From Pseudarthrobacter naphthalenicus (lineage in GTDB: Bacteria; Actinomycetota; Actinomycetes; Actinomycetales; Micrococcaceae), in NCBI RefSeq assembly GCF_029076445.1, contig NZ_JARESG010000004.1, forward strand, positions 220,923 through 284,922: DNA of 64,000 bases, given 5' to 3'. Positions 35,635-44,572 of this stretch are shown piece after piece (the first letter of the stretch is position 1; the number at the start of each line of letters is the position of its first letter). Made by a program: the position numbers and the translations under genes. Below the pieces are notes generated by a model. It ran no database searches. It was not told the DNA's origin and saw nothing but the letters and a program-made list of their open reading frames with translations.

Positions 35635-36522
35635 GTGAGCAGAAACGGCGGGGGACCCAGGGTGACCAGGCAGGAATGGATCAAGTACGCAGCGCTCCTG
35701 GTGCTGGCGGTGGTTGCCTTCGGCGTGGCAGCTCTTGCCCTGATGAATCCGCGGGGCGTGGGTGAACCCGCCGGCCTGCTGCCGTCTGGCCCGGTGCCGG
35801 GCCCGACTGCCTATGCGGCTGCGGCGGGTGCTCCGGCGCCCGCTGAGGCGACGGTTGCGGGCACGGCGACCGCTGGGGCCACGGTTGCGGCCACGGCGGC
35901 CACCGTGCCCGCCGGCCAGCCGAAGATTGAGCTTCCGGCCAGGCCCGTCCTGCTGATTCTTGGCGATTCTTACACAGCGGGGACCGGTGCCGGCCGGGAA
36001 GACCAGGGGTGGGCCTACGACGTTGCCCGCACGCTGGGCTATCCCAGCAATATCGACGGTTTGGGCGGGACCGGCTTCGCGTGGGGCGGCGGCGCGCAGG
36101 ACGACGGCGGCCGGGAGTACGAGGTGCGGCTGCGTGAGATCTCCCGGGATCGGCGCTTTGTCCCCAACCTGCTGATTCTGCAAGGCGGGCAGAACGACGC
36201 CCAGCTCAATGACCCCGACGAACTCAAGGCCGCCACGGCGCAGACCATCGAGGCGGCCCGCAGGTTCTGGCCAGGCATCCAGGTGGTTGTTCTTGGACCG
36301 TCCGCCCCGCAGCCCCTCGCGGACACCCTGCGTGGCGCGAACACGGCCGTCCGGGCCGGCGCCGCACTGGCGAAGGCCCCGTTCATCGACGCCTACGAGG
36401 CGCCCTGGTTCACGGCTGCCAACAGCCCGGGGTTCAATGCCGACGGCGCGCACCCGAACACCGCCGGCCACGCGTACCTTGCGCAGAAGTTCCTGGAGTC
36501 CTGGGCAGCGCTGACAAAGTGA
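35635..36522 (+). CDS. SGNH/GDSL-type esterase, membrane-anchored
   Basis: 295 residues from GTG 35635, chosen for the -10 box 7 bases upstream. A single hydrophobic helix (about 15-38) is followed by an Ala/Thr/Val/Pro-rich linker to about 90 and then a complete SGNH domain: block I LLILGDSYTAGTGAG (serine), block II glycine GGTGFAWGG, block III GGQNDAQ (asparagine), block V DGAHPNTAGHAYL (Asp/His). It is likely an extracellular esterase or deacetylase acting on cell-wall or polysaccharide acyl groups. Confidence 0.85.
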   Translation: MSRNGGGPRVTRQEWIKYAALLVLAVVAFGVAALALMNPRGVGEPAGLLPSGPVPGPTAYAAAAGAPAPAEATVAGTATAGATVAATAATVPAGQPKIELPARPVLLILGDSYTAGTGAGREDQGWAYDVARTLGYPSNIDGLGGTGFAWGGGAQDDGGREYEVRLREISRDRRFVPNLLILQGGQNDAQLNDPDELKAATAQTIEAARRFWPGIQVVVLGPSAPQPLADTLRGANTAVRAGAALAKAPFIDAYEAPWFTAANSPGFNADGAHPNTAGHAYLAQKFLESWAALTK

Positions 36523-36613
36523 GCACCCGTCCGGCGTCCCGGAAACTCGGGGGCCCGTGGGTAGAATCGAGGCCAGAAGAACGCAACGTGCATCCCGGAG
36601 GTACGGAGTAACA

Positions 36614-37429
36614 ATGTCAGAATGGCTCGAAGTCGGCGCGGATACGTACGTGCTGGTGACCGAAGGTTCGCTGCTGAATACCGGCCTGGTGGTGGGCTCG
36701 GAGCGGGCCATGGTGGTGGACACCGGCTGCGGGCCGCGGCAGGGACGCGAGATCCTGGACGCGGTGCGGGAGAAGACGGACCTGCCCCTCGTCGTCGTGA
36801 ACACCCACGCGCATTACGACCATTTCTTCGGCAACGCCGTGTTCGCCTCCGACGGCGTCACGGAGTTCTGGGCGCACGAAAACTGTGCCCGCGAGATCGA
36901 CAGCCACGGGGACCTGCAGCGCCGCTTTGTGGGCACGCTGGAGCCGGAGATGTCCGCCGGTGAAGGCGAGAACGTGGAGCTGGTGGTGCCCAACGCCATC
37001 GTCAAGGACCAGCCGGTGCTGGTGGACCTCGGCGGGATCACCGTCACGCTCTTCCACCTGGGCCGCGGCCATACCGACGGCGACCTCCTGGTGGGCACGC
37101 CCACCACCCTGTTCGTGGGCGACCTTGTGGAGCAGGGCGCGCACCCCTCGTTTGAGGACTCCTACCCGGAGGATTGGGCCGACTCCCTGCGGCACATCTC
37201 AGCCCTGCGCCACCGCTACGAATTCCTGATCCCGGGCCACGGGCAGCCCTGCAGCGATCAGTTCGTCAAAACCATGGCCAACACCATGACCACCGCGGTC
37301 CGGCAGGCCCAGCAGTCAATCCGGGACGCGCCGTCGGACGCCACCAAGGCCATCCCCGTGCTGCCCTACGGCCCGGAACAGTCGCGCTGGTTCATCAAGC
37401 GGCTGCAGGAGACCCGGCCGGTGCACTAG
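36614..37429 (+). CDS. Metallo-beta-lactamase-fold hydrolase
   Basis: 271 residues from ATG 36614, with CCGGAGGTACGGAG upstream (GGAGG site 13 bases, GGAG 5 bases). The metal motif NTHAHYDHFFGN, the third histidine in HLGRGHTDGDLLV, aspartate in FVGDLVEQGAHPS and the last histidine in LIPGHGQPC make a full binuclear zinc site. The closest layout is that of beta-lactamase-like/glyoxalase II relatives. The substrate is unknown. Upstream TAGAAT at 36554-36559 may be its promoter. Confidence 0.85.
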   Translation: MSEWLEVGADTYVLVTEGSLLNTGLVVGSERAMVVDTGCGPRQGREILDAVREKTDLPLVVVNTHAHYDHFFGNAVFASDGVTEFWAHENCAREIDSHGDLQRRFVGTLEPEMSAGEGENVELVVPNAIVKDQPVLVDLGGITVTLFHLGRGHTDGDLLVGTPTTLFVGDLVEQGAHPSFEDSYPEDWADSLRHISALRHRYEFLIPGHGQPCSDQFVKTMANTMTTAVRQAQQSIRDAPSDATKAIPVLPYGPEQSRWFIKRLQETRPVH

Positions 37430-37434
37430 ACCGC

Positions 37435-37495
37435 AACGCGGGGTCACTTTACGCCCGATAATGAGGGATTATTGGGCGTGAAGTGACCCCGCGTT
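37435..37495. repeat. 61-bp palindromic element, copy 1
   Basis: Arms begin AACGCGGGGTCACTT and its complement, pairing over at least 22 of 23 bases, with a partly paired centre. The reverse complement of 57617-57677 aligns over all 61 bases with only about ten differences. The MFS gene that follows on the minus strand ends inside it (stop at 37469). It can act as a two-way terminator between the converging genes. Confidence 0.9.
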
Positions 37496-38884
37496 GGTGG
37501 CTGTTGGCCGGGCACGGGTGATCAGCGCGTGCACGAGCAGGGCTGCGAACACTGCCGCGCAGAGCAGCGCCCCGATTTCGAGTGTGGCACTGATCCCGAG
37601 GCCCGTGGGGTGCAGGTCCGGCGCCATATTCGCCGCGAGCACCGCACCGGAGACGGCGGTGCCGAACGAGCTCCCCACGGTCCGCAGGACCTGGTTGAAG
37701 CTCACGGAACTGCCCAGCTCCTCGCTGGCCACACTGCGGGCGATCAGCGCAGGCATGGCGGCGTACGCGGCACCCATGCCCATGCCCAACGCCAGCATCC
37801 CGGCCAGGATCTCCCACAGCTGGGTGTGCGCGAACCAGAGCAGCATCCCGGCGGCCGCGATGATCCCGGCGCCGATCGGCAATAGCGTGGTCAGCCGGAC
37901 CCGGTGCGCGAGCCGGCGGACCAGGCGGTTGGCGGTGAAGCTTCCCACCGAGAGCGGGAACATCACAAAGCCGGCCCAGAACACCGGCAGGGCGATGCCG
38001 TAGCCTGTGGAGGCCGGGGCCTGGGCTATCAGGCTTGAAATCGAGAGGCCGATGTACATGGCGGCGCCCAGCCCGATCGCGGTGCTATTGGCCAGCAGCA
38101 CTTCCCCGTTCCGGAGGACCCGGAGGTTGATCAGCGGGTTGGTGCTGCGAAGTTCGGCCCGGACCCACGCCGCGAGCAGGACGGCTGCCACCAGGAAGAC
38201 GCCGACGGTCACGGGCGAGGCCCAGCCCCAGTTGGGTCCTTCGCTGATGGCCAGAAGCAGCACGCCTAAGCCAAGGCCCAGCAGCATAGCGCCGGTGTAG
38301 TCGAAGGGCACCCGAGGGGCGTTTTCATCGGGTCCGGCCGGCACCACGCGGAAGACCACGATGATGGCCGTGACCACAAACAGGGCGGCGAACCAGAACG
38401 CGAACCGGAAATCGAACGTTCCGGCGATGATTCCCGTCAGCGGGTACCCGATTCCCAGGCCGGTGGCAACGGTGACTGAGAGGCTGGAGATGGCGAACCG
38501 GACCTTGCTGACGGCCACGTACCGGCGGGCCAAGGCGATGGTCACCGGAACAATCCCGTAGGTGAGGCCCTGGAGTGCGCGGCCCACCAGGAACACGGTG
38601 AAGTTGGGGGCCAGCGCGGCGATGACGGAGCCCGCGAGGATGATCAGCAGCGCCCACAGCAGCAGTTTCTTCTTGTGCGGCCCGTCGCTGAGCCGACCCA
38701 TTACCGGGGTTGCCACCGCCCCCACGAGCAGGTTGATGGTCAGCATCCACTGTGCCGTGCCCACGGACACGTCCATTTCGCGGGAGATGGTGGGCACCAG
38801 CAGCATGCCCAGTGAGCTCACAATGGCAGTGGAGAGCGCGGCGTAGACTAGGGCCGGGACCAGGGGAGAGCGTGTTTCAGTCAT
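37469..38884 (-). CDS. MFS multidrug transporter, MarR-linked
   Basis: 471 residues, start at 38884 inside the end of the MarR gene (8-bp overlap). About 14 helices with LLVGAVATPVMGRLSDGPHK (motif A), LVGRALQGLTYGIVPVTIALARRYV (motif B region) and a helix-5 GLGIGYPLTGIIAGTFDFR. It belongs to the DHA2-like drug exporters. The last eight residues (NAGSLHAQ) are encoded by the palindromic repeat element, showing that the element truncated or extended the gene's end. Control by the co-transcribed MarR protein is likely. Confidence 0.88.
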   Translation of the reverse strand: MTETRSPLVPALVYAALSTAIVSSLGMLLVPTISREMDVSVGTAQWMLTINLLVGAVATPVMGRLSDGPHKKKLLLWALLIILAGSVIAALAPNFTVFLVGRALQGLTYGIVPVTIALARRYVAVSKVRFAISSLSVTVATGLGIGYPLTGIIAGTFDFRFAFWFAALFVVTAIIVVFRVVPAGPDENAPRVPFDYTGAMLLGLGLGVLLLAISEGPNWGWASPVTVGVFLVAAVLLAAWVRAELRSTNPLINLRVLRNGEVLLANSTAIGLGAAMYIGLSISSLIAQAPASTGYGIALPVFWAGFVMFPLSVGSFTANRLVRRLAHRVRLTTLLPIGAGIIAAAGMLLWFAHTQLWEILAGMLALGMGMGAAYAAMPALIARSVASEELGSSVSFNQVLRTVGSSFGTAVSGAVLAANMAPDLHPTGLGISATLEIGALLCAAVFAALLVHALITRARPTATNAGSLHAQ

Positions 38885-39317
38885 CGGCCGGCTCCGTTCC
38901 GAGCTTCCGGAGGGCGGGGATGGCCGCCGCCAAGGACGTGCGCTCGTCCGGGCTCAGCCGCTCCGCCACGGCCCGGTCCAGCCAGCCCTGCCCGGCCGAG
39001 GATTCAAGGGCGAGCTTCTGCCTGCCCGCCGGAGTGATCTCGATCCACACCCGGCGCCGGTCCTCGGCGTCCGGTGCCCGCTCCACAAGCCCCAGCCCGA
39101 GGAGTTCACGCACAGCAAGCGAAATGCCCTGCGGGCTGACCCGGACCACCACGGCGAGTTCCGACGTCGTGGCCCTCCCGCGCTCCGCAAGATGACGAAG
39201 CACGCCGATCTTGCCCGGCGAGATGGTCCGTTCGGCGTTGAGCTGCCGGAGCAGGGGGTGCAGGGCTTCGAACAGGGAATGGGTGAGGGCTTGGTCAGTC
39301 GCTTGGTCGCCGGTCAT
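38877..39317 (-). CDS. MarR-family regulator
   Basis: 146 residues from ATG 39317. The winged helix reads ISPGKIGVLRHLAERGRATTSELA, VVVRVSPQGISLAVRELLGLG and the wing APDAEDRRRVWIEITPAGRQ, diagnostic for MarR. It overlaps the MFS pump gene by 8 bp. A near-perfect 24-bp palindrome lies 13 bases upstream of its start, as expected for autorepression. Confidence 0.92.
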   Translation of the reverse strand: MTGDQATDQALTHSLFEALHPLLRQLNAERTISPGKIGVLRHLAERGRATTSELAVVVRVSPQGISLAVRELLGLGLVERAPDAEDRRRVWIEITPAGRQKLALESSAGQGWLDRAVAERLSPDERTSLAAAIPALRKLGTEPADD

Positions 39318-39329
39318 CCCTCAATTGTA

Positions 39330-39353
39330 CAAGCAGATTGATCAAGTTGCTTG
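39330..39353. promoter_or_regulatory. MarR operator candidate
   Basis: CAAGCA (39330-39335) and TGCTTG (39348-39353) flank TTGATCAA (39338-39345), all centred on 39341.5. 20 of 24 bases are symmetric. It lies directly upstream of the MarR start. Confidence 0.65.
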
Positions 39354-39396
39354 AATACTTTCGATGAGCTTGCTCATGGCCCCTTGGCAGTGGGAA

Positions 39397-40143
39397 TTAG
39401 GCCGTGCCCTCCCGGAAGGACGCGATCATCTCCTGGACCCTCCGATGCTCCTCGGACGCCGCATAGGCCCGGGCGTCGGCGAGCGTGCTGAAGTCCCGGG
39501 TGGCCGTGAACAGAACGGTCCGGTAGGTGATGCCGTTGGAGGCCAGCACCCCGGTTTCCGCCAGGCCCAGCCCGTACATCAGCCGCGGCACCAGGGCGGC
39601 AGGCGGCGGCCCCGAGTCCATGCTCAGGGACGTGACCACCTTGACGTTGTCCGCCCACTGGTTCTCCGCGCGGTCCGCCGGGAAATCCGTCAGGTCCAGC
39701 GCCATGGAACGCACCACAAACGCCCCGGACTTCGAGAGCGGCGCCACCCCGGCCATATCACCGAGGTGAACAGCGGGGCGTTCCACGCACGGGCACTCCG
39801 CACCCCAGGCCACCAGGATGGTCAGGGACGCCATAACCGTTCCGTCCGGGGCCAGCACCGAGACCGCCCCGGAGCCGGGCGGCCCGCCCGTGGCGGTGTC
39901 CTGCACCCTCCAGCCGGTGGGGTGGTCGAACGTGTACTTCACGTCCTCCGAGGTCCCCGAAAAGCTGGAAAGCCCGACGGCGGTGCTGCCGCCGTCGGGC
40001 AGTGTGCCGGAGCCGGGGGACGCGGTGACCGGGTCCGCGGACGCCGGGCCGGACGGGACGGGGCTGCCGCAGGAAGCGAGGGCGAAGACCACGGACAGCG
40101 CGGCGGGGAGGAGCCTCAGACGCGACGGATGGTGCCTGGACAA
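39397..40143 (-). CDS. Putative lipoprotein
   Basis: 248 residues from TTG 40143, chosen because GAGGAGG sits 5 bases upstream and the product then begins with a clean lipoprotein signal: SRHHPSRLRLL, a hydrophobic run and lipobox ALASCGS. The mature part has a Ser/Gly/Pro linker, then a globular domain VKYTFDHPTGWRVQDTATGG to ITYRTVLFTATRDFSTLADA, resembling photosystem II PsbP-like/LpqN-type lipoproteins in outline only. The function is unknown. It lies between the MarR operon and the channel gene on the same strand. Confidence 0.7.
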   Translation of the reverse strand: MSRHHPSRLRLLPAALSVVFALASCGSPVPSGPASADPVTASPGSGTLPDGGSTAVGLSSFSGTSEDVKYTFDHPTGWRVQDTATGGPPGSGAVSVLAPDGTVMASLTILVAWGAECPCVERPAVHLGDMAGVAPLSKSGAFVVRSMALDLTDFPADRAENQWADNVKVVTSLSMDSGPPPAALVPRLMYGLGLAETGVLASNGITYRTVLFTATRDFSTLADARAYAASEEHRRVQEMIASFREGTA

Positions 40144-40271
40144 GGGAACCTCCTCGGGTCGGCGCATCGTGTCGCCCATCGGATCGTGGGAAGCATCGCA
40201 AATAAACAGGGCGTCCTGCCCCTGATTGCACATGACCTCAGGGGCAGGAGCGTCCATTTATCTATGTTTAA

Positions 40272-41270
40272 CTATGTTTCGGCCGTCCTCTTCGACGTTT
40301 CAGCAGTCCTCTTCGACCCTTCAGTGGGGCTTGTCTCGTCGCCCGCCCGGCCTGGAGGCGGAGGTTCCTGCAGCCTGGCCCGCGCATGGATGACGTCGCC
40401 GATAAACCAGTCGTAGATCAGCACGCCGATCGCTCCGCCGATCAGCGGTCCGACGATCGGGACCCAGAAATACCAACTGAAGGCCCCCTCCACAGTGCCC
40501 GGCATCGCTGTTTGCCCCCATCCGGCCAGCCAGGCGAACAGCCGCGGGCCGAAGTCACGCGCGGGGTTGATGGCGTAGCCGGCGTTGGCGCCGATCGACA
40601 TACCGATCGCCGCCACGGCCAGCCCGATCATGAACGGCCCCAGATTCGACTGGACGGCCGTGTTGCGCATGTCGATGATGGCGACCACGAACATGAGCAG
40701 GAACGCTGTGCCAACGATCTGGTCAACCAGCGGGCCCACCGGGTTTCCGTTGAAATAGGGTGCCGGGAAGGTGGCGAAAATGGAGTACGTGGCAAGCCCC
40801 TTCGGGTCCGTGCGCCCGGTGCCAACGGCCTTGTTGTAGGCGTCAATGGCGTCGTGATAGAGCAGGTAGACCATCGCGGCCCCGGCGAAGGCGCCCAGAA
40901 TCTGAGCCACGATGTAGGGGCCCACTTTGCTCCAGGCAAATTTGCGCCGGATCGCGAACGCCACGGTCACGGCCGGATTGATGTGCGCGCCGCTGACGCC
41001 GCCGGCAACGTAGATTGCCATGGTCACCGCCAGGGCCCATCCCCACGTGATCAACAGCCAGTCCCCGGCGGCCATGAAAATGGTGGTTGGTGTGGCGGCC
41101 CGGCCGGATCCCGGCAGGCCGGCGACCGCCATGGCGACAACGCCGTCGCCGAAGCAGATCAGCACAAAGGTGCCGAGAAACTCTGCCAGAACTTCGCCCC
41201 AGGTGCCTCCCAACTGCTTGAGGCGGCTGCCGTTACGGACCGCATTTCTGAGTGGACTGATATCGCTCAT
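40272..41270 (-). CDS. Major intrinsic protein, glycerol-facilitator type
   Basis: 332 residues from ATG 41270 with AAGGAGG 8 bases upstream. Six helices and two NPA loops: SGAHINPAVTVAF and YAINPARDFGPRLF. The aspartate after the second NPAR is the mark of glycerol facilitators (GlpF) as opposed to water-only channels. There is an N-terminal extension of about 25 residues, and the C-terminal tail ends with a repeated KRTAETSKRTAET. No glycerol kinase gene is adjacent. It probably moves glycerol or other small polyols across the inner membrane. Confidence 0.9.
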   Translation of the reverse strand: MSDISPLRNAVRNGSRLKQLGGTWGEVLAEFLGTFVLICFGDGVVAMAVAGLPGSGRAATPTTIFMAAGDWLLITWGWALAVTMAIYVAGGVSGAHINPAVTVAFAIRRKFAWSKVGPYIVAQILGAFAGAAMVYLLYHDAIDAYNKAVGTGRTDPKGLATYSIFATFPAPYFNGNPVGPLVDQIVGTAFLLMFVVAIIDMRNTAVQSNLGPFMIGLAVAAIGMSIGANAGYAINPARDFGPRLFAWLAGWGQTAMPGTVEGAFSWYFWVPIVGPLIGGAIGVLIYDWFIGDVIHARARLQEPPPPGRAGDETSPTEGSKRTAETSKRTAET

Positions 41271-41527
41271 CGCCTATACCTCCTTGTATAAACTGCTCTG
41301 CGTGTGCGAATTGACATTCCAGCACTCTCATGCTACGCCGATAGTGTCTGGAGGCAACGGTCCAAAGACCTACTTCTCACGGACCCGGCTTCGAGGCACG
41401 CCCGGCTGCCTCGGACCCCGGCCGGCAAATAGCCGGTATGGCCGCGGATCCTGCCGGGGAGACGCGTCCACGCTAGGCACACATTGCGCCGCAACGACGC
41501 AGAGTTCGTTTGGGGAAAGGCACGATC

Positions 41528-41923
41528 ATGAACGAGAACAGCGGCTTCGAAGACACCACGGATGCGGCAGGCCCGGAAAAGAAGTCAGAAGAGCCTGACC
41601 TGCGGGGCCGCTACGTTGAAGGAAATTTTGGCAAGGCCGGCGTGGAGCGCGGCCGCCATGCAGAGGACGAGGAAGGCCAGTACATCGCAGGGGATTACGG
41701 TGACGCCGGCAGCGAAGGCGGACTGCCCGAGCCGCTGGGGAGCAAGGCCAAGGAATCGGGACGCTACGTGAAGGCCGACTACGGCGACGCCGGGACCACG
41801 CCTGGCCGGACCGCCGAAACCGAAATCGGAGGGTATCCGGAAGGGGACTACGGCGCCGGCGGGACCGTTGATCCCGTCCGCAAGCCGGGTGGCGGGGCGG
41901 AGACCGAGAAACGGGCCGGTTGA
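41528..41923 (+). CDS. Repeat protein with GxYxxGDYGxAG motif
   Basis: 131 residues from ATG 41528 with a GGGGAAAGG site. The protein is hydrophilic and contains four copies of a 12-residue unit: GRYVEGNFGKAG (about 27-38), GQYIAGDYGDAG (51-62), GRYVKADYGDAG (79-90) and GGYPEGDYGAGG (101-112), separated by charged spacers. No signal peptide or membrane segment. I do not recognise a family; the repeats suggest a structural or binding role, possibly stress-linked as with other glycine/tyrosine repeat proteins. Confidence 0.7.
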   Translation: MNENSGFEDTTDAAGPEKKSEEPDLRGRYVEGNFGKAGVERGRHAEDEEGQYIAGDYGDAGSEGGLPEPLGSKAKESGRYVKADYGDAGTTPGRTAETEIGGYPEGDYGAGGTVDPVRKPGGGAETEKRAG

Positions 41924-42125
41924 CCCGTGGCCGGCCCGCGGGGAGTCCGCACAGTCCTGGAACCGCAGTCAGGGGACGACGCATTCCAGTGGATGCCGGA
42001 TTGCGCCGCCGGGTTTAGCCTTGTTCTACCGGTGATGGATCCCGCCGGGACCGGCGCAGACGTGCCAGTTCGGACCGCCAGGGTGGCTGATGGGTCCTGT
42101 ATGAGTGAATGGCAGGTTGTCCGCT

Positions 42126-42983
42126 ATGACGGGACAACGCAACGGCGCCGGCGCTGCCGGGACGCCGCAACGCGACAGGCTTACCGGCCCGTTGGTTCCT
42201 CTGGGCCCGTTGGAACTCTCCGTGGAGGAGGTGCGCCTGCTGTGGTCCTTTGTTCATGGGGACATTATGGACGCGAGCATGCGTCGGTTGCTGCGCAGCT
42301 CTCTGGGGTTGTGTCCCCGTCACACCTGGGCCTACGCCGTTGTTGAGGTGGAGCTGTGGCAGGTCGGCGCAGGCTCCCGGGGAGGCCATCAGCCGTTCGA
42401 CGTGACGATCCTCTATGAAGACCTTCTGGAGCACGTGGCCGACGGGTTGGACCGGAAGCGTTCCCTGCTGCGCCTGCATCCGGACGACGTCCTTGTTCCG
42501 GTGGGGCCGTGCAGGATCTGCCTGGATACAGGTTTGCCCCACGTGCCTGGACTGAGGATGGGTTACGCAAACTCCAACACCGAAGCCCTCACCGCCGAAG
42601 CCAACACCCTGATCCACACCACCACCTGGTGCCTGGAGACGGTGGGCTTATGGCGCGACAGGGTCTGCCCGGACTGCGATCCCGGGGTTCGCGGCGCCGG
42701 GGATCCGTCGCTGCGGTGCCGCTTCCACCTGAGCCAACACCGTCCCCTGCCGGAGGACCTCCGGCACCGGGTCGCGTCCCGGCTGCGGGAGATACGGGCC
42801 AGGATGAGGCACCTCACCAGTTCCATGACCGATTACGGCGCCTCCGTGGGGGCAGCGGAGGACACCTCCTGGATTGAGGCAATGGGGTTCTTCGCCGGAT
42901 GGGGTCTTCCCTTGTACTTGGCCACCACCGTTGAGTCTGCCTGGCCCGAGCCGGAGGGCCGGGCCAGGGGGATAGGGGACTGA
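42126..42983 (+). CDS. Cysteine-rich hypothetical protein
   Basis: 285 residues from ATG 42126 (GTG 42105 also in frame; neither has a clear ribosome site). It carries clustered Cys/His motifs: GLCPRHTWAY, GPCRICLDTG, RVCPDCDPGV and CRFHLSQH, about four pairs that could bind one or two metals. The layout of a C-P-x-H helix and later CxxC pairs recalls uncharacterised proteins such as DUF6062, but I am not sure of that match. The C-terminal part is helical (RLREIRARMRHLTSSM). Function unknown. Confidence 0.6.
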   Translation: MTGQRNGAGAAGTPQRDRLTGPLVPLGPLELSVEEVRLLWSFVHGDIMDASMRRLLRSSLGLCPRHTWAYAVVEVELWQVGAGSRGGHQPFDVTILYEDLLEHVADGLDRKRSLLRLHPDDVLVPVGPCRICLDTGLPHVPGLRMGYANSNTEALTAEANTLIHTTTWCLETVGLWRDRVCPDCDPGVRGAGDPSLRCRFHLSQHRPLPEDLRHRVASRLREIRARMRHLTSSMTDYGASVGAAEDTSWIEAMGFFAGWGLPLYLATTVESAWPEPEGRARGIGD

Positions 42984-43034
42984 CCTTTTTGCGACACGCG
43001 GCGACAGGAGCTGCTTGGGGCCAGGCGCCCCGAG

Positions 43035-44276
43035 CTACGTGTGGCCGGCCGCTGCGAGCCTCCCGCTGGCCATGACCCCTCCTATCGCGATGGCCGAGCA
43101 CACCGCCATGGAGACGGCCATGGGGACGGCGCTGTGCTCCCCGGCGATGCCCGTCAGCGGCGACACCAGGCCGCCGATGAGGAACTGGATCAGGCCCAGC
43201 ACGGCTGATCCGGCGCCCGCCCGGCCCGGCACCCGCCCCTGGGCCAGGGCCGTGGCGTTGCCCATGATGAATCCCACGCAGGCCTGGGTGAGGAACAGGT
43301 GCAGCAGCGTGCTCCAGCCGGTGATGCCGCCCAGGACCAATCCCATGCCGGCCACGTTGATGGCGAACATCGCCACCACGGCGGCGCGGAGAATCACCGC
43401 CGGCTCCACCCGGTCCACCAGTCTGGTGTTGATGAGCGACGCGACGATCATGCCGCCGGCGTTGACGGCGAAGATCACCGAATATCCCAGCGCGGAGAAA
43501 CCCAGCACGTTCTGCACCACAAAGGATGAGGCGGAAATGTAGGAGAACAGGGCGCCAAAGGTGAACCCGAACGTCATGGCGTAGGCCATGAAGGACGGCG
43601 TGGTGAGCACGGCCCAGGACCCGCCGGCCACCGCCTTCAGGCCGCCCCGGTGCCGCAGGTGGCGGGGAAGCGTTTCCGGTACCACCAGCACCGAACACGC
43701 CAGCATCAGCGCCCCGAAACCGGCCAGTGCCCAGAATGCCGCCTGCCAGGGCGCCACGGTGGCGATCACGCCGCCGAGCAGGGGCGCCACCACCGGCGCG
43801 AGGGCCGAGATGGTGGCCAGCAGCGAGAACAGCTTGGCGGCCTGCCGTCCGGAGGCCATGTCCGAGACCGCGGCCCGGGCAATCACCACGCCGGCCGCCC
43901 CGGAAACGCCTTGCAGCACGCGGAGCCCCAGCACCAGCTCGATGCTGGGGGCCAGGGCGATCGCCACGGAAGCCAGGAGGAACACCACATTGCCGGCCAC
44001 CATCAGCCGGTGCCGGCCCAGGACATCCGAAATGGGCCCCAGCAGGAACTGGCCCACGGCCATGCCCACCATGTAGCTGGTCAGCGTGAGCTGGATAACG
44101 GACGCCGGCGTCGCGAAGAACTCGCCCATCCGCGGCATCGACGCCAGGTACATATCCGAGGCCATGGGGCTGACGGCGCTAAGGATGGCCAACGCCACCA
44201 CGAGCACCATCCGGTCCTTGCTGCCGGAAAGTTTCAGCCGGGACCGGAAGCTGTCATCGGGGAGGGGAGAGTCCAT
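43035..44276 (-). CDS. Bcr/CflA-family MFS drug pump
   Basis: 413 residues from ATG 44276 with AAGGA upstream, preferred over the longer frame from 44369. Twelve helices. The Bcr/CflA signature is clear: SPMASDMYLASMPRMGEFFATP, QFLLGPISDVLGRHRLMVAG (motif A), VLQGVSGAAGVVIARAAVSDMASG. It exports drugs such as bicyclomycin or phenicols in relatives; the substrate here is unknown. Single-gene unit, convergent with the cysteine-rich gene. Confidence 0.9.
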   Translation of the reverse strand: MDSPLPDDSFRSRLKLSGSKDRMVLVVALAILSAVSPMASDMYLASMPRMGEFFATPASVIQLTLTSYMVGMAVGQFLLGPISDVLGRHRLMVAGNVVFLLASVAIALAPSIELVLGLRVLQGVSGAAGVVIARAAVSDMASGRQAAKLFSLLATISALAPVVAPLLGGVIATVAPWQAAFWALAGFGALMLACSVLVVPETLPRHLRHRGGLKAVAGGSWAVLTTPSFMAYAMTFGFTFGALFSYISASSFVVQNVLGFSALGYSVIFAVNAGGMIVASLINTRLVDRVEPAVILRAAVVAMFAINVAGMGLVLGGITGWSTLLHLFLTQACVGFIMGNATALAQGRVPGRAGAGSAVLGLIQFLIGGLVSPLTGIAGEHSAVPMAVSMAVCSAIAIGGVMASGRLAAAGHT

Positions 44277-44572
44277 GGAAATCCTTCGGCACGGCGGCGG
44301 CCGGCTGAAGTTACAAACGGGCAGGGTGTGCCTGCCGATTCTATTTACCGCCGGGCGGATGGGAGGCACCCAAGGTAACAGTCGCCGTCGGGCGCGTCAC
44401 CCCGAAATTGGGGTATCGACAAACCCTGCCATCGGGAGGAAGCTGGGCCTACCCCCGGAGCGCCGTCCATGAACGCACTTTGAGGGGTTCCCATAAAAGG
44501 CGCCGCCACGGTAAGTGGCCCGAATTGGAGGCGGGACCGGTATCCAGGCGGCCTGCATTGAGGTTCGCACTC
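44277..44572. other. Intergenic region between divergent genes
   Basis: Separates the Bcr/CflA pump from the deacetylase gene. No gene or clear operator was recognised; it should hold both promoters. Confidence 0.4.
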
